Source: Selaginella tamariscina
Taxonomy: Eukaryota > Streptophyta > Lycopodiopsida > Selaginellales > Selaginellaceae
Length of the DNA stretch: 64,000 nt
Direction: 5' to 3'
Assembly: GCA_003024785.1 (NCBI GenBank)
Contig: PUQB01000038.1
Location: forward strand, 496,001-560,000
A model generated the notes under the pieces. The model was not told the origin of the DNA. It saw only the letters and a program-made list of their open reading frames with translations, and did no database searches. Shown here in pieces: positions 22,393-35,999 of this stretch (within the stretch, counting starts at the first letter, position 1; each line of letters opens with the position of its first letter). The position numbers and the translations under genes were made by a program.

Positions 22393-22802
22393 GAACTTCG
22401 TTCAGGCGATCGATCCAAGAAAAACAGCATCATTTCCGGCTGATATTTGGAGATTGGGCTGCACTGTTCTTGATATGGCTACATGTGGACCACCTTCCAG
22501 CGATTGCGAATGGGTGCGTGTACGCATAGGTATATAGTATTTACACAGACACAGCCGTACACACGCATGCATATATATAATATATATATATATACATACA
22601 CACACATAGAGAGAGAGAGAGAGAGAGTGAGTGTGAGTGTGAGTGAGTAACACGTGCGTTTTGTTTTTTGAAAATGAAAAGCATGGCAGTTTTGCGTGGA
22701 TCTACATTTACACACGTACATATATCTTTGTATATATACACATTAACATAACATATGCTTGTATTCTTAACACACACACACACACAGATAGATAGATAGA
22801 TA

Positions 22803-22833
<31 letters not shown>

Positions 22834-23061
22834 TGTAAATATATGCAAAACACAGTAATGTGGAAGGTTGGACATGAGGAGATACCTCCGATTTCGGATT
22901 GTATTCCCGAAGATGCTAGGGATTTTATATCAAAGTGTTTGCAAGTGGAGCCCTCCAACAAGCACAGCTGTTGGATTATCCATTTGTCAGGCCAAATCCA
23001 AGGGTTAGCATTCGCAACTTACACAAATTACTTACAATTAACAAGGCTCCGGTACCGGTAG
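22393..23061 (+). pseudogene. MEKK-type kinase C-lobe fragment, copy D
   Basis: Exon 1 is 22393-22513 with the same WRLG and MATCG changes as copy B. Exon 2 runs from 22843 to about 23061, with the same loss of the RPTAAQ bases. Confidence 0.87.
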
Positions 23062-23399
23062 TATTTAGTTTTTCTTTATTTATTTATTTAATAACATGGC
23101 TAGTTTGCACAATGGGCCCCCCCTAATTCCAATATTTTTTAGGAAGGATTTAGTATGTATTATTGTTATGACATAGGAAGGAAAATAAAAATTAAATATA
23201 AATTTTTTCTGAATTAAAATATAAATATCTTTAAGATTTATTCATTTATTTAATAACATTGTTTTCGTGTTGTTATTTATTAATGGACCTTTCATTAATT
23301 CATGAATCAATTATTTCAAATTTCATATCCATTACATAAATCTTTAAATCCAATATTTCACATTTTAATACAATATTACATAACATGTTAAAAATATTA

Positions 23400-24620
23400 A
23401 ACTCACTTGTGAATTTGATATATTCTTCGTTATTTAACACTTCACAATACTTGAATTTTCACTTGTGAATTTAATATATTCTTCATCATTTAGCATTTTA
23501 CAATACTTTTTATAAATAGTATTACATGAGTTTGCTGAGGGATTCACGATTAAATATAAAAGTACAATTCTAGATTGGCTGATGGAAAGTCCTAATACGT
23601 ACAGTTTAACATTAAATCTTTTGAATAATAAAAATCACCGCAGCTTCCGAATAATAAGAATTACAATATATAAATACATAATGTTAAGATATAACATTTA
23701 ATTTAATATTGTATAGTTATAAAATATATAAATTTTGCATGGACACGTATGTTCTTATTCTAAAACCACTGTATGATCATAATTCTCTCATGCTACTTTA
23801 TAAAATGAAATTTAAGTATTGTAAAGTGCTAAATGATGTAAATTTATAAGTGAAAATTCAACTTAATATCATCTTGTATATTCTTTTTATTTATATATAA
23901 ATTGCATATACCTTTGCTAGCTACACAAACAAAATAATATTTAACAATCATAAATGTGAATGAATGCTTCTTTTTTTTCCTCTGACATGCAATTTGTATT
24001 ACATTAACTGTAAAGTGAAATGCACTTTTGTGGTTTATATTAATGAATTTAATAAAAGTAGATTTGCTTTACGTTTCAAATATGTAATTTTTACAAGATT
24101 ATTATAACATTAAAAATAATTTTGCTCTGTTTTCGAGTAATTATAAGTTGTAAAAAAATGTAATTGAGAACAAAGTTAATGGTCACCATTGTTGTCAATT
24201 TAATAATTTAATTTAATAACTTTCTTATTTAATTATTAATATTAAACTAAACCATTTTGCTGCGCCATTGCCACGTGCCCACTTGAGATACTTTAAATGC
24301 GGACCGTGCACATGATCCTATAGCATAGAATGGAAGCGGCTTAACTTGTATTTGGACATAGTAACAACCAACACTTTGTGAAACAGAGGATCTGTTATAA
24401 GCAGGGAGACGGTAGTGAATGATTTTGCATCTTCTTAAATAAAAGTCGTGCTACATTGAGGTGATTTATAACAATATTACTAGTAAATACTTCTCTTTTC
24501 ACGTCCTCTATGTTTCGGGCATTTTGCCATTTTCGACTTGCACATGCTGCTATAGACGTACCATTTAAAAACGTTCTTGTTTTTTTGATGTGGTGTGTTT
24601 AAACAATTCCATTGTACCGT
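23400..24620 (+). repeat. M then S modules, copy D
   Basis: M (23400-23870) and S (23930-24620), both in the copy B arrangement. No coding content recognised. Confidence 0.6.
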
Positions 24621-25422
24621 AAACGGTAAGTAAATCACTTCCTACAACAAAAGTGTTCTTGTCGTCCACCATATACTCGTGTTTCCGAGTTCTTCTTCAT
24701 ATATAAGTTACACAAGCAAGATGGTCCGTTTATATATTTTTAAATATCAATATTCATATAGATATATATTTTTGTACACATATAGGATACCAATATGTAT
24801 CATCTAAGTGTGTACATAAACAACTTGAAATTTCTTCTACTCATACCTCTGGACCAATCCTCCACTTTGTCCTACCATACTAAAAGAATTAACATTAGCC
24901 ATTCAACATGCCACACAAGCACATACAAATTTAACTTTATGATTGGGATCACACAATAAGTAATTAAAATGGGAATGTCTATATTCTCATTTTCTTTAAT
25001 ATTTAACAAATTTATTAGAATAATATATGTTTAAAGAAAAAACATTCTTTAAAATATATATTTAAAATATTAATAATTAATACATAAGTATTAATTAAAG
25101 TTTTTTTTTTATATTCTCATTTTCATATATCATTCCAATTTCAGTTATAACGTTTGTAAACTTAACATATGAACATTAACCATATAAATAGTTAATACAG
25201 ATTCACTTGAATGTTTATTCAAATACCAAAATGTATGTATTGCATACACAAGTGGACATGTACGTTTTATATAACTTACACAAACAATTCATTCATTAGT
25301 GTGAACGAACATTTACAAATTACGTGTGTGTATCCTAAAGCATAAGACTAATTAATCAAAAGTTAATAAAAATATTATATGTATGAACACAGATTATTTA
25401 GATTAGTTAAATAATTACCTAC

Positions 25423-26478
25423 TTGATTCCGGCTGATCGACTGCACCACCGCCACTAATTAAGTAATAATAATTAGTATAAAGCATCAAAAAATAATTAA
25501 TAGCTACTTGAAACTTATACTTGGGCATTCCTGTTATACAAACAGTTTAATTAAGCAAGTTTATTTAACTAGATGCGCGGTCTCGAATATCCGCAGATGC
25601 TATCAGTGGATGGTATATCCCTTAGTCTTATATGTGAAATTAATTAATTACGAGTTAATTATATTATAGTAACAAACACACGAATACACGCACACATACC
25701 GACTGTTTTGGATTCACGACGAGAACCACGAGAAGCTTTAAGATCCCGCCGTTAGCTTCACGGAGAACTGCCGGATCGTCACTAAACTCCTCATAGATCC
25801 TCAGTTCCGAAAAGGTGACATTGTATCTTCATATCAAACGGTGCTGTATACACCATGTATAAACTTCTCTCTCTCTCTCTCTCAAACAAACACACCAGTG
25901 ACACCACGCACATATATACACACCTCCTTTCTTTTTGGCGTACAGTCTGCTAACGCCTCCGAGAAACGCCTATAGCACGTAGATACATATTCATATCGAG
26001 ACGGTGGAGATATATCTTTGCGCTCTCTCTCGAGGCATTCACCAATGACCATACGTCGCACTTCGTTGGCCACGTGCATTGGCTCGAGTTGCGGACGTAC
26101 ATCTTCATAGGTCGGCAGTAGTGCAGATGGATCAAAATCCTCCTGCAAGAACATGTAGATGAGAGAGAGAGAATCAATACAGATTATTCAAAAGAACATG
26201 AAATCTTTCACAAGAACACGAGCCCAACAAGGAAGCATTCACAAGAACACGAAATTCACAGTCAGACAGAGAGATTCTTTATAGATGAACACGAATCCAC
26301 GGACCCAACAAGCTAACAAAGAACATGAAATCGAGAAAAAAGAGAGAGATTCATAAATTCAACACATTGAGATCCTTTGCCTGTGAAGCACACAGGCCCA
26401 TTATTGAAGAGCTGTTCTTGAGCGGGTATAGCAACGCAGGAGCTCCAAGGGGATAAGTGGGCTCTAGCTGAATATACC
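25423..26478 (-). pseudogene. Gene X fragment M4 (exon alpha open)
   Basis: Exon alpha is 25924-26142, 219 bases and open as in M2, with the GAG|GTGTGT donor followed here by TATATATG. Beta, gamma and delta follow in the same order. The intron between alpha and beta has lost some CA units relative to M2. Confidence 0.62.
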
Positions 26479-26813
26479 CATATATACGTACATGTGCGTG
26501 TGAACGATTAGCCACGTATGTTGTCACTTAGGAGAGTGAGTCAGTTTGCACGTGGTAAAGAAGTTCGACCTTTACTGTACGTAATTTCCGTACTGTAGCT
26601 AAATGTTGGCAGGAAGTTTGTAACATAAGTTTAGAATATTATTAAAACTTTTAATAATTTATTTATAACTACATAAGTATGTATATAAAGGTATATAAGA
26701 ATATATATTATATATGTGTATATACAGTCAAATATGTGTACACAATACACGGGTGATACGAATATGTATTTTGTATCATTGAAAGATATAAATTAAAGCA
26801 TAAAAGGCATTAC

Positions 26814-26832
26814 ACCGGGAGTGAACCCCGGT
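26814..26832. other. Conserved hairpin, unit 4
   Basis: Same stem and loop as elsewhere, 12 bases before the shared GAGCCACTGACACTCACA block. Confidence 0.5.
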
Positions 26833-27349
26833 TTAATTGTTGAGCCACTGACACTCACATCTATTTCTTATTCCATTCAAATTTTAAATCGTCAACTGTG
26901 TGTATAGATATTTAAACTAAACTATTTACTCAAAAAATACACTTATGGAGGTATATTAACAATATGCATATGTATATGTGTGTATAAGATATATCACTAC
27001 AATAAATATTTGTATCACACGCATATAGTATATTCACTTAAACCAGTAGGAAAAAAGATATCATATTGGCGCATTGACCTATATGTTAAATAAAATAGTA
27101 TTAATGTAATAAATATAAATTAATAGTGTTTCAACATGGTGGTCGTTTTTATATCTTTTAATTGTTGCCGTGATCTAAACACTAAATTTGAACGGAGATA
27201 CCCAGGATATTCCTTAAATATTTACGTTAACCCCTAGATAATCCCTGTATTTAAATGGGAATATCAGTCATTGCCCACACACACGCAGGCACACATATAT
27301 AACTAGTAATATGCCTATACATAACTAATACATATGTCTACTGCGGGCT

Positions 27350-27744
27350 TAATTACTAATGACCTTTAACTTAATTTTTAATATTTTAAATTGGCTTAAT
27401 TTAATGAGTTTATTCATAATTTGGACTTTTTAACTCATTTATAATAACAATTTGGTTAAGAATCATTAAATAATTAAATTTAAACATGCTTAAATTGGGT
27501 TAAGAATTTAACTTAAAAATAAATTCATTAAATTAATAATTAATAATTCATGAAGTTAAAAATCAATTTGGTGAGTTTATTCTTAAATACTATTTAATAA
27601 TCTTTAATTGAGCTTATTTCTAAATTAAATTCTTAATGTCTTAAGTTTAATCATTTATGATCCTCTTTTAAATTTAAAAAGTCCTATAACTTAAATTAGT
27701 GTGTGTATGTAATAATATATAGAATTTTTTTAAGTTATTTTATA

Positions 27745-27818
<74 letters not shown>

Positions 27819-28180
27819 AACTTTCTTTTTTTTTAAATTACTATAATAATACATGGAATTTCTTTATATCCTTCTCAGTGTCAAGTTAATATTTTTATGT
27901 GATAATTTATTTTTTTTAACTCTCTTAAATTATTATATATGTGATACCTTCAAATTATTATTATTTTAGAACTCTTATGAAATTTAAGATTTAAAATGAT
28001 TATTAGATAATATCTAATTAATAGGATATTGTAAATAAAATAAAAAACGACCGTTGACGAAGCGATTTTAAAGTAATTTTAAAATTAACGTGCAATAAAT
28101 TTATTATACGGGATTTAAGATTTAAAGTGGCCATATTGAATTTAAAATTTAAGATGGCAGACACAAACGTACGCGATGAA
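27350..28180. other. AT-rich spacer before copy E
   Basis: Includes the (TA)n expansion at 27738-27813. No gene seen. Confidence 0.5.
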
Positions 28181-28185
28181 CTTAT

Positions 28186-28193
28186 TATATAAG
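28186..28193 (+). promoter_or_regulatory. TATA-like box, copy E
   Basis: TATATAAG, 97 bases upstream of the first-exon ATG at 28283. Confidence 0.35.
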
Positions 28194-28282
28194 ATTATTT
28201 TTTGGTATTCTCTCAAGTTTTTCACGAAATCATTCTAATAGTCTTCTTCCTCTTCCTTATATTGATCTTGGTTACTGTAAAC

Positions 28283-28381
28283 ATGGTTTGAGTCGGACAG
28301 TGTCGGGATCGATATAAAGCAACGTTCGATGCAATCCGTCATTGGGTAGCGCATTATTCCCTATTATGCACATGCATGCAG
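28283..28381 (+). pseudogene. Candidate first exon, copy E (frameshifted)
   Basis: As copy C, with the GT donor kept, but an extra T after the second codon gives ATG GTT TGA, an immediate stop. Confidence 0.4.
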
Positions 28382-28598
28382 GTGCGACGGCTTGTGTCTC
28401 TCTCTACACACACACACGTAATTCTATCTCAATACCAGTTACATCTGTGTGTTCGTAAATATATCCATTTTCCATCTCACAGACTTTAAAGCAAGCTTAC
28501 GTTTACATTGTATAGCACCCCATAGCATATGTATATCCGTGTTCGGGAAAGAACACATAGTCACGTATATGCAAGAGTATAATGGACTTCTTTTGCAG

Positions 28599-29184
28599 GA
28601 TTACGAACATACAGAGCTTGGAAGCGGAAGTGGAGGCAGCAGCGGAGTTTCTGAACGGAGCAGTGAAACCTGTTCTTTTTGGAGGGAACAAGAAAGCACA
28701 GGACGCATTCGTCAAGCTTGCCGACGTTTCTGGCTACCCCGTTGCTGTCATGCCTTCTGCGAAAGGCCAGTTCCAGAAAACCATCCTCACTTCATTGGTA
28801 CCTACTGGGGAGCCGTCAGCAGCCCCTTCTGCTGCGAGATAGTCGAGCCTGCAGATGCATATCTATTTGCAGGTAACTACACACACACAAAAAAAAGGTA
28901 CTAAATTCGTATATGTACAGGTCCCGACAGCTCAGTGGGATATTCCCTCCTTATCAAGAAGAGAAACAGATTAATAGACAGCCAGGAGGGTTACCAACCA
29001 TCGGTGGGAATTTGTCGTTTGGGTGTGTCTTCATCAAGGATTTTCTCAAAGCGCTGGCCAAGCATCTGAAGAGGAACGAGGCTGCTTTCGAGAACTACCA
29101 GCATATGTATGTACCCCCGGTAACGTCGTCTCTAATGCCAAGGACGAGCCACTCTGCGTCAACGTCCTCTTCAAGCACATTCAG
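28599..29184 (+). pseudogene. PDC central-domain fragment, copy E
   Basis: Exons 28599-28872 and 28921-29184. Exon 1 matches copy C, including its lost T. Exon 2 has several new small indels around the KKEKQIIVQPE codons (GAAGAGAAACAGATTAATAG...) but keeps SFGCVFIKDFLKALAKHLKR. Confidence 0.9.
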
Positions 29185-29262
29185 GTTTCCTCTCTCTCTC
29201 TCTCTTCTCTCCTCTCTCTCTCTCTCTCTCTCCACACACACATACACACACGCTAACTATAG

Positions 29263-29645
29263 GAACTTCGTTCAGGCGATCAATCCGAAAAAAAACAGCA
29301 TCATTTCCGGCTGATATTTGGAGCTTGGGATGCACTGTTCTTGAAATGGCTACAGGTGGACCACCTTTCAGCGATTGCGAATGGGTGCGTGTACGCATAG
29401 GTATATAGTATTACCACACGTACACACACACACACACATATATATATAGAGAGAGAGAGAGAGTAACACGTACGTTGTGTTTTTTAAAATGAAAAGCATG
29501 GGCAGTCTTGCATATACATACATACATATATATTTGTATATATACACATTAACATAACATATGCTGATATTCTTCACACACACACACACACATATTGTAA
29601 ATATATACAAAACACAGTAATGTGGAAGGTTGACGAGGAGATAAT
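29263..29645 (+). pseudogene. MEKK-type kinase C-lobe fragment, copy E (3' truncated)
   Basis: Exon 1 is 29263-29384, with one extra A in the A-run before CAGCATC that shifts the frame ahead of FPADIW. Exon 2 is a stub ending near 29645, as in copy C. Confidence 0.87.
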
Positions 29646-29719
29646 TTTGATTCAATGAGTCAATTACATAAATCTTTAAATCCAATATTTTACATTTTAT
29701 ATAGCATGTTAAAAGTATT

Positions 29720-30960
29720 AAACTCATTTATGTGATATATTCTTCGTTATTTAGCACTTCATAATACTTAAATTTTCACTTGTAAATTTAATATATTCTT
29801 CGTCATTTAGCACTTTACAATATTTTTTAAAAGTAGTATTACATAAGTTTGTCCAAAGATTCTTGATTAAATACAAAAGTATAATTCCTAATTAACTGAT
29901 GGAAAGTCCTGATATGTACAATTTAATATTAAATCTTTTGAATAATAAAAATCACCAGTCTCCAAGTAATAAGAATCACAACATGTAAACACATAATATT
30001 AAGATATAAATTTTATTTAATATTGTATGGTTGTAAAATATACAAATTTTGCATGGACATGTCTGTTCTTATTCTAAAACCCATTTTATCATCGTAATTT
30101 TTTCATGCTACCTTATAAAGTTAAATTTAAATATTGTAAAGTGCTAAATAATGAAAAATATATTAAATTTACAAATGAAAATTCAACCTAATGTCATCTT
30201 GCATATTCTTTTTATTTATATATAAATAGAGATATGCATATACCTTTGCTAGCTACACAAACAAAATAATATTTAACAACCGTAAATGTGAATAAACCCG
30301 TTTTTTTTCTTTTCAACAAATAATTTATATTACATTAACTACAAAGTGAAATGCACTTTCTTTGTTTATATTAATAAATTTAGTAGAAGCAGGTTTGCTT
30401 TACGTTTTAAATATGTAATTGTTACAAGATTATTATAACACTAAAAATAATTTTGCTCTATTTTTGAATAATTATAATTTGTAAGAAATATAATTGAGAA
30501 CAAAGTTAATGGTCACCGTCGTTGTGAATTTAATAACTTTTTTATTTAATTATTAATATTAAACTAAACCATTTCGCTGCGTCATTGCCACGTGCCCACT
30601 TGAGATACTTTAAATGCGGACCATGCACGTGATCCTATGGCGTAAAATGGAAGTGGCTTAGCTTGTATTCGAACATGGTAATAACCAGCACTTTGTGAAA
30701 CAGAGGATTTGTTATAAGTAGGGAAATGGGCAGTGAACGATTTTGCATCCTCTCGAATAAAAATCGTGCTACATTGAAATGATTTACAGCAATGTTACTA
30801 ATGGAGACTTATCTTTTCACGTTCTTTATGTTTGGGGCATTTTATCATTTTCAACTTGCATATGCTGCTATAGACGTACCATTTAAAAACGTTCTTGTTT
30901 TCTCTAATGTGGTGTGCTTGAACAATTCCATTGTACTGTGAACAGTAAGTGAATTAGTCC
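29720..30960 (+). repeat. M then S modules, copy E
   Basis: M (29720-30190) and S (30270-30960) in the copy B arrangement. Confidence 0.6.
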
Positions 30961-31792
30961 CTACAACAAAAGCGTTCTTGCCGTCCACCATATACTCGTG
31001 TTTCCGAGTTCTTCCTATATAAGTTACACATGCAAGATGGTCCGTTTATATATTTTAAATATCGATATTCATATAGGTGTATATTTTGTACACATATAAG
31101 ATACCAATATGTATCATCTAAGTGTGTACATAAACAACTTGAAGTTTCTTTTACTCATACCTCTTGACTAATCCTCACTTTCTCCCATTGTACTAAAAGA
31201 ACTGACATTAGCCATTCAACATACCACACAAGCAAATACAAATTTAACTGATGGTTAGGATCACACAATAAATAAAAATATGAACGTTTAATTAAAATGG
31301 GAATGTCTATTTCTCATTTTTAAAATAATTAACAAATTTAATTATTTAATTAACATTTTTTAATAATAAAAAAATTAGAATAATATATATTTAAAGAAAA
31401 AACATTCTTTAAAATATATATTTAAAATATTAATAATTAATACATAAGTATTAATTAAAGTTTTTTTATATTCTCATTTTCATATATCAGTTATAGTTTG
31501 TAAACTTAACATATCAACATTAACCATACATATGAAGGTAAATATTTAATACAGATTCACTTGAATGTTTATTCAAATACTTTGAATACCAAAATGTATA
31601 TATTACATACACAAGTGGACATGTACGTTTTATATAACTTACAGACAGAGTGCAAACAATTCATTCATTAGTGTGAACTAACATATACAAAATATCTGTG
31701 TGTATCCTAAGCATAAGACTAATTAATCAAAAGTTAATAAAAATGTTATATGTATGAACACAGATTAATTAGATTAGTTAAATAATTACCTA

Positions 31793-32850
31793 CTTGATTC
31801 CGGCTCACCGCCACTAATTAAGTAATAATAATTAGTATATATTAGTATAAAGCATAAAAAAAAATTATACTTGGTATGTACAGTTTAATTAAGCAAGTTT
31901 ATTTAACTAGATGCGCAGTCTCGAATATCCGCAGATGCTATCGGTAGTGTTATGGTATATCCCTTAGTCTTATAAATCACCTTCTGTGAAATTAATTAAT
32001 TAATTAGTTAATTATATTATATATGTAATACACACACAAACACGTATACACGCACACATACCGATTGTTTTGGATTCACGACGAGAACCACGAGAAGCTT
32101 TAAGGTCCCGCCGTTAGCTGCCGGATCGTCACTAAACTCCTCATGGATATCCCAGTTCAAAAACAGAGGTAATTGCCACCAGGTGACATTGCATGGAACC
32201 GTCATGTCTTATGGTGCTGTATACACCATGTATAAACTTCTCTCTCTCTCTCTCAAACACACACACACGCACACACACACGCACATATATACACACTGCT
32301 TTCTTTTTGGCGTACAGTCTGCTCACGCCTCCGAGGAAATGCCTATAGCACGTTGGCATGTGCCTACCTCTCTCTAGATACATATTCATATCGAGACGGT
32401 GGAGATGTATCTTTGCGCTGGCATTCACTGCCGATCAATGAAGATGTACGTCGGACAGTGGAGCCGCAAATGCACGTGGCCAAAGAAGTGCGACGTATGG
32501 AGCGCAGATGGATCAAAATCCTCCTGCAAGAACATGTACATGAGAGAGAGAATCGATACAGATTATTCAAAAGAACATGAAATCTTTCACAAGAACACGA
32601 AGCCAACAAGGAAGCATTCACAAGAACACGAAATTCACAGTCAGACAGAGAGATTCTTTATAGATGAACACGAATCCACGGACCCAACAAGCTAACAAAG
32701 AACATGAAATCGAGAAAGAGAGAGAGATTCATAGATTCAACACATTGAGATCCTTTGCCTGTGAAAGCACACAGGCCCATTGTTGAAGAGCTGGGTATAG
32801 CAACGCAGGAGCTCCAAGGGGATAAGTGGGTTCTAGCTGAATATACCCGG
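31793..32850 (-). pseudogene. Gene X fragment M5 (alpha exon internally inverted)
   Basis: Exon alpha is about 32297-32523 and carries the inversion at 32427-32500. The module matches M1 and M3 up to about 32,880 and then leaves the higher-order repeat. Its G-box (32946) lies in ordinary-unit sequence. Confidence 0.6.
32427..32500. other. 74-bp internal inversion in gene X exon alpha (M5)
   Basis: Same end points as in M1 and M3. Confidence 0.9.
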
Positions 32851-33176
32851 TTTTATTCCGTATATACGTACATGTGCATATATGCGTGTGTGTGAACGGT
32901 TAGCCACGTATGTTGTCACTTAGGAGAGTGAAGAAATTCAGTTTGCACGTGGTAAAAGAAGTTCGACCTTTACTGTAACTGTAGCTAAATGTTGGCGGGA
33001 AGTTTGTAACAGAGGTATTAAGACTTTTAATAATTTATTTAAATATAACTACATAAGTATATAATAGAATATATATTATGTGTATATACAGTCAAATATG
33101 TGTACACAATACACGGGGATACGAATATGTATTTTGTATCATTGAAAGATATAAATTAAAGCATAAAAGGCATTAC

Positions 33177-33195
33177 ACCGGGAGTGAACCCCGGT
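33177..33195. other. Conserved hairpin, unit 5
   Basis: Same stem and loop as at 7265. Confidence 0.5.
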
Positions 33196-33297
33196 TTAAT
33201 TGTTGAGCCACTGACACTCACATCTATTTCTTATTCCATTCAAATTTTAAATCGTCAACTGTGGTGTATAGATATTTAAAGGGATATAATTTACAAA

Positions 33298-33456
33298 AAC
33301 TCAAAAAATACACTTATGGAGGTATATTAACAATATGCATATGTATACGTGTGTATAAGATATATCACTACAATTTGTAAACTATTTACTCAAAAAAATA
33401 CACTTATGGAGGTATGTTAACAATATGCATATGTGTGTATAAATATATCACTACAA
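33298..33456. repeat. Tandem duplication of about 80 bp
   Basis: The stretch from CTCAAAAAATACACTTATGG to ATATCACTACAAT occurs twice, the second copy with small deletions. Other units have it once. Confidence 0.85.
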
Positions 33457-33779
33457 TAAATATTTGTATCACACGCATATAGTATATTCACTTAAACCAG
33501 TAAAAAAAAAAGATATCATATTGGCGCATTGACCTGTATGTTAAATAAAATAGTATTGATGTAATAAATATAAATTAATAGTGTTTCAACATAGTGGTCG
33601 TTTTATATCTTTTAGTTGTTTGCCGTGAGCCACACTAAACACTAAATTTGAACGGAGATACCCAGGATATCCCTTAAATATTTACGTTAACCTCTATTTA
33701 AATGGGAAAATCAGTCATTGCCCACACACACGCATATATAACTAGTACATATGCCTATACATAACTAATACATATGTCC

Positions 33780-34335
33780 ACTGTTGGGCGGGCTTAATTA
33801 TTTATAATAATTATTAATTAATAAATTTTTAATTTAATTATTATCTTTAGCCTGGATTCTTAACTTAATTATTATCCTTAACTTTATTTTTAAATTAGAA
33901 TTTTAATTCAGTTGTTATTCTTATTTAACGACCTTTAACTTAATTTTTAATATTTAAACTTGGCTTAATTTAATGAGTTTATTCATAATTTGGACTCTTT
34001 AATTCATTTATAATAACAATTAGTTAAGAATCGTTAAATAATTAAATTCAAACATGCTTACATTGGGTTAAGGATTTAACTTAAAAATAAATTTATTAAA
34101 TTAATAATTAATAATTCATGAAGTTAAAAATCAATTTAGTGAGTTTATTCTTAAATACTATTTAAAAATCTTTAATTAAGTTTATTTCTAAATTAAATTC
34201 TTAATTTCCTAAGTTTACACTTAGTCATTTACGATCCTCTGTTGAATTTAAAAAGTCCTATAACTTAAATTAGTGTGTGTAAGTAATAATATATAGAATT
34301 TTCTTTTAAGTTATTATTATTATTATTATTAATAT

Positions 34336-34411
<76 letters not shown>

Positions 34412-34800
34412 AATTTAACTTTCTTTTTATTTTAAATATTGTATATATGTAATAATACATGGAATTTCTTATCCTTCTCATTGTGTGTCAAAGTTAATAT
34501 TTTGATATGATAAAAAAAAATTTAACTCCCTTAAATTATTATATATGTGATACTTTTAAATTATTATTATTTTAGAACTCTTATGAAATTTAAGATTTAA
34601 AATGGTTATTAGATAATATCTAATTAATTGAGTGATTTAGGATATTGTAAATAAAATAAAAAACGACCGTTGACGAAGCAATTTAAAAACAATTATTGAC
34701 TAAGTAATTTTAAAATTATATAAACGCACGTGCAATAAATTTATATATATACGTCTAGATAGATTTAAGATTTAAAGTGGCATACGATGAGCCACATGTG
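33780..34800. other. AT-rich spacer before copy F
   Basis: Includes (TAT)n and (TA)n at about 34313-34408. No gene seen. Confidence 0.5.
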
Positions 34801-34849
34801 AATTTAAAATTTAAGATGGCAGACACACAAACGTACGCGATCAACTTCT

Positions 34850-34857
34850 TATATAAG
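34850..34857 (+). promoter_or_regulatory. TATA-like box, copy F
   Basis: TATATAAG, 61 bases upstream of the ATG at 34911; the leader is shortened by deletion. Confidence 0.35.
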
Positions 34858-34910
34858 ATTATTTTTTGGTATTCTCTCAAGTACAGTTATTGATCTTGGT
34901 TACTGTAAAC

Positions 34911-34970
34911 ATGGTTGAGTCGGACAGTGTCGGGATCGATATAAGCAACGTTCGATGTGCATGCATGCAG
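34911..34970 (+). pseudogene. Candidate first exon, copy F (deleted)
   Basis: Starts as in copy A, but about 37 bases are missing after the Cys-containing segment, and the donor is lost. Confidence 0.35.
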
Positions 34971-35118
34971 ATACGACGGCTTGTCTCTCTTCCATCTCAC
35001 AGACTTTAAAGCAAGCTTACGTTTACATTGTATAGCACCCCATAGCATATGTATATCCGTGTTCGGGAAAGAACACATAGTCACGTATATGCAAGAGTAT
35101 AATGGACTTCTTTTGCAG

Positions 35119-35650
35119 GATTACGAACTTACAGAGCTTGGAAGCGGAAGTGGAGGCAGCAGCGGAGCAGTGAAACCTGTTCTTTTTGGAGGGAACAAGA
35201 AAGCACAGGACGCATTCGTCAAGCTTGCCAACGTTTCTGGCTACCCCGTTGCTGTCATGCCTTCTGCGAAAGGCCAGTTTCCAGAAAACTTGGTACCTAC
35301 TGGGGAGCCGTCAGCAGCCCCTTCTTCTGCGAGATAGTCGAGTCTGCAGTGCAGATGCATATCTATTTGCAGGTAAACTATACACAAAAAAAAAACGTAC
35401 TAAATTCGTATATGTACAGGTCCCGACAGCTCAGTGGGATATTCCCTCCTTATCAAGAAGGAGAAACAGATAATAGTACAGCCAGAGAGGGTTACAATCG
35501 GTGGGAATTTGTCGTCCTCATCAAGGATTTTCTCAATAAGCATCTGAAGAGGAACGAGGCTGCTTGCGTATGTATGTACCCCCCGGTAACGTCGTCTCTA
35601 ATGCCAAGGACGGGCCACTCCCCGTCAACGTCCTCTTCAAGCACATTCAG
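35119..35650 (+). pseudogene. PDC central-domain fragment, copy F
   Basis: Exons 35119-35372 and 35420-35650. Exon 1 has lost GTTTCTGAACG (between AAAE and GAVKP) and the codons for HPHFIG. A duplicated TGCAG before DAYLFAG is shared with copy H. Exon 2 keeps GYSLLIKKEKQIIVQPE but loses SFGCVF and part of KALAK. Confidence 0.87.
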
Positions 35651-35706
35651 GTTTCCTCTCTCTCTCTCTCATTCTCCACACACACATACACACACGCTAA
35701 CTATAG

Positions 35707-35815
35707 GAACTTCAATCCGAGAAGAACAGCATCATTTCCGACTGATATTTGGAGCTTGGGATGCACTGTTTTTGAAATGGCTACAGGTGGACCACCTTTC
35801 AGCAATTGCGAATGG
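35707..35815 (+). pseudogene. MEKK-type kinase fragment, copy F (exon 1 only)
   Basis: One exon of 109 bases with a 12-base in-frame deletion in the decayed APE region, then DIWSLGCTVFEMATGG. Exon 2 is missing: the intron runs into (AT)n and (GA)n (35877-35957) and then directly into the M module. Confidence 0.85.
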
Positions 35816-35873
35816 GTGCGTGTACGCATAGGTATATAGTATTTACACAGACACAGCCATACACACGCGTGCA

Positions 35874-35876
<3 letters not shown>

Positions 35877-35957
<81 letters not shown>
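35877..35957. repeat. (AT)n(GA)n microsatellite
   Basis: About 17 AT units followed by about 23 GA units, at the breakpoint where kinase exon 2 was lost. Confidence 0.92.
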
Positions 35958-35960
<3 letters not shown>

Positions 35961-35999
35961 AGTTTTAAATTTAATATTTCACATTTTAATGTAGTATTG

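Larger units (their letters stand above)
18389..31791. repeat. Higher-order repeat, copy 2 (about 13.4 kb)
   Basis: This is the second full copy, holding M3, the gene Y insertion, PDC-MEKK D, M4 and PDC-MEKK E. It differs from copy 1 mainly by small indels, microsatellite length and a few substitutions, so it is a recent duplication compared with the age of the underlying units. Confidence 0.88.
31792..32880. repeat. Partial third higher-order repeat
   Basis: Gene X M5 matches M1 and M3 closely. It shares their 10-base deletion in the distal exon region (GAAGAGCTGGGTATAG, where other modules have TTCTTGAGCG inserted). The match is lost near 32,880. From there the sequence follows the ordinary unit and lacks the gene Y insertion. 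Confidence 0.75.
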
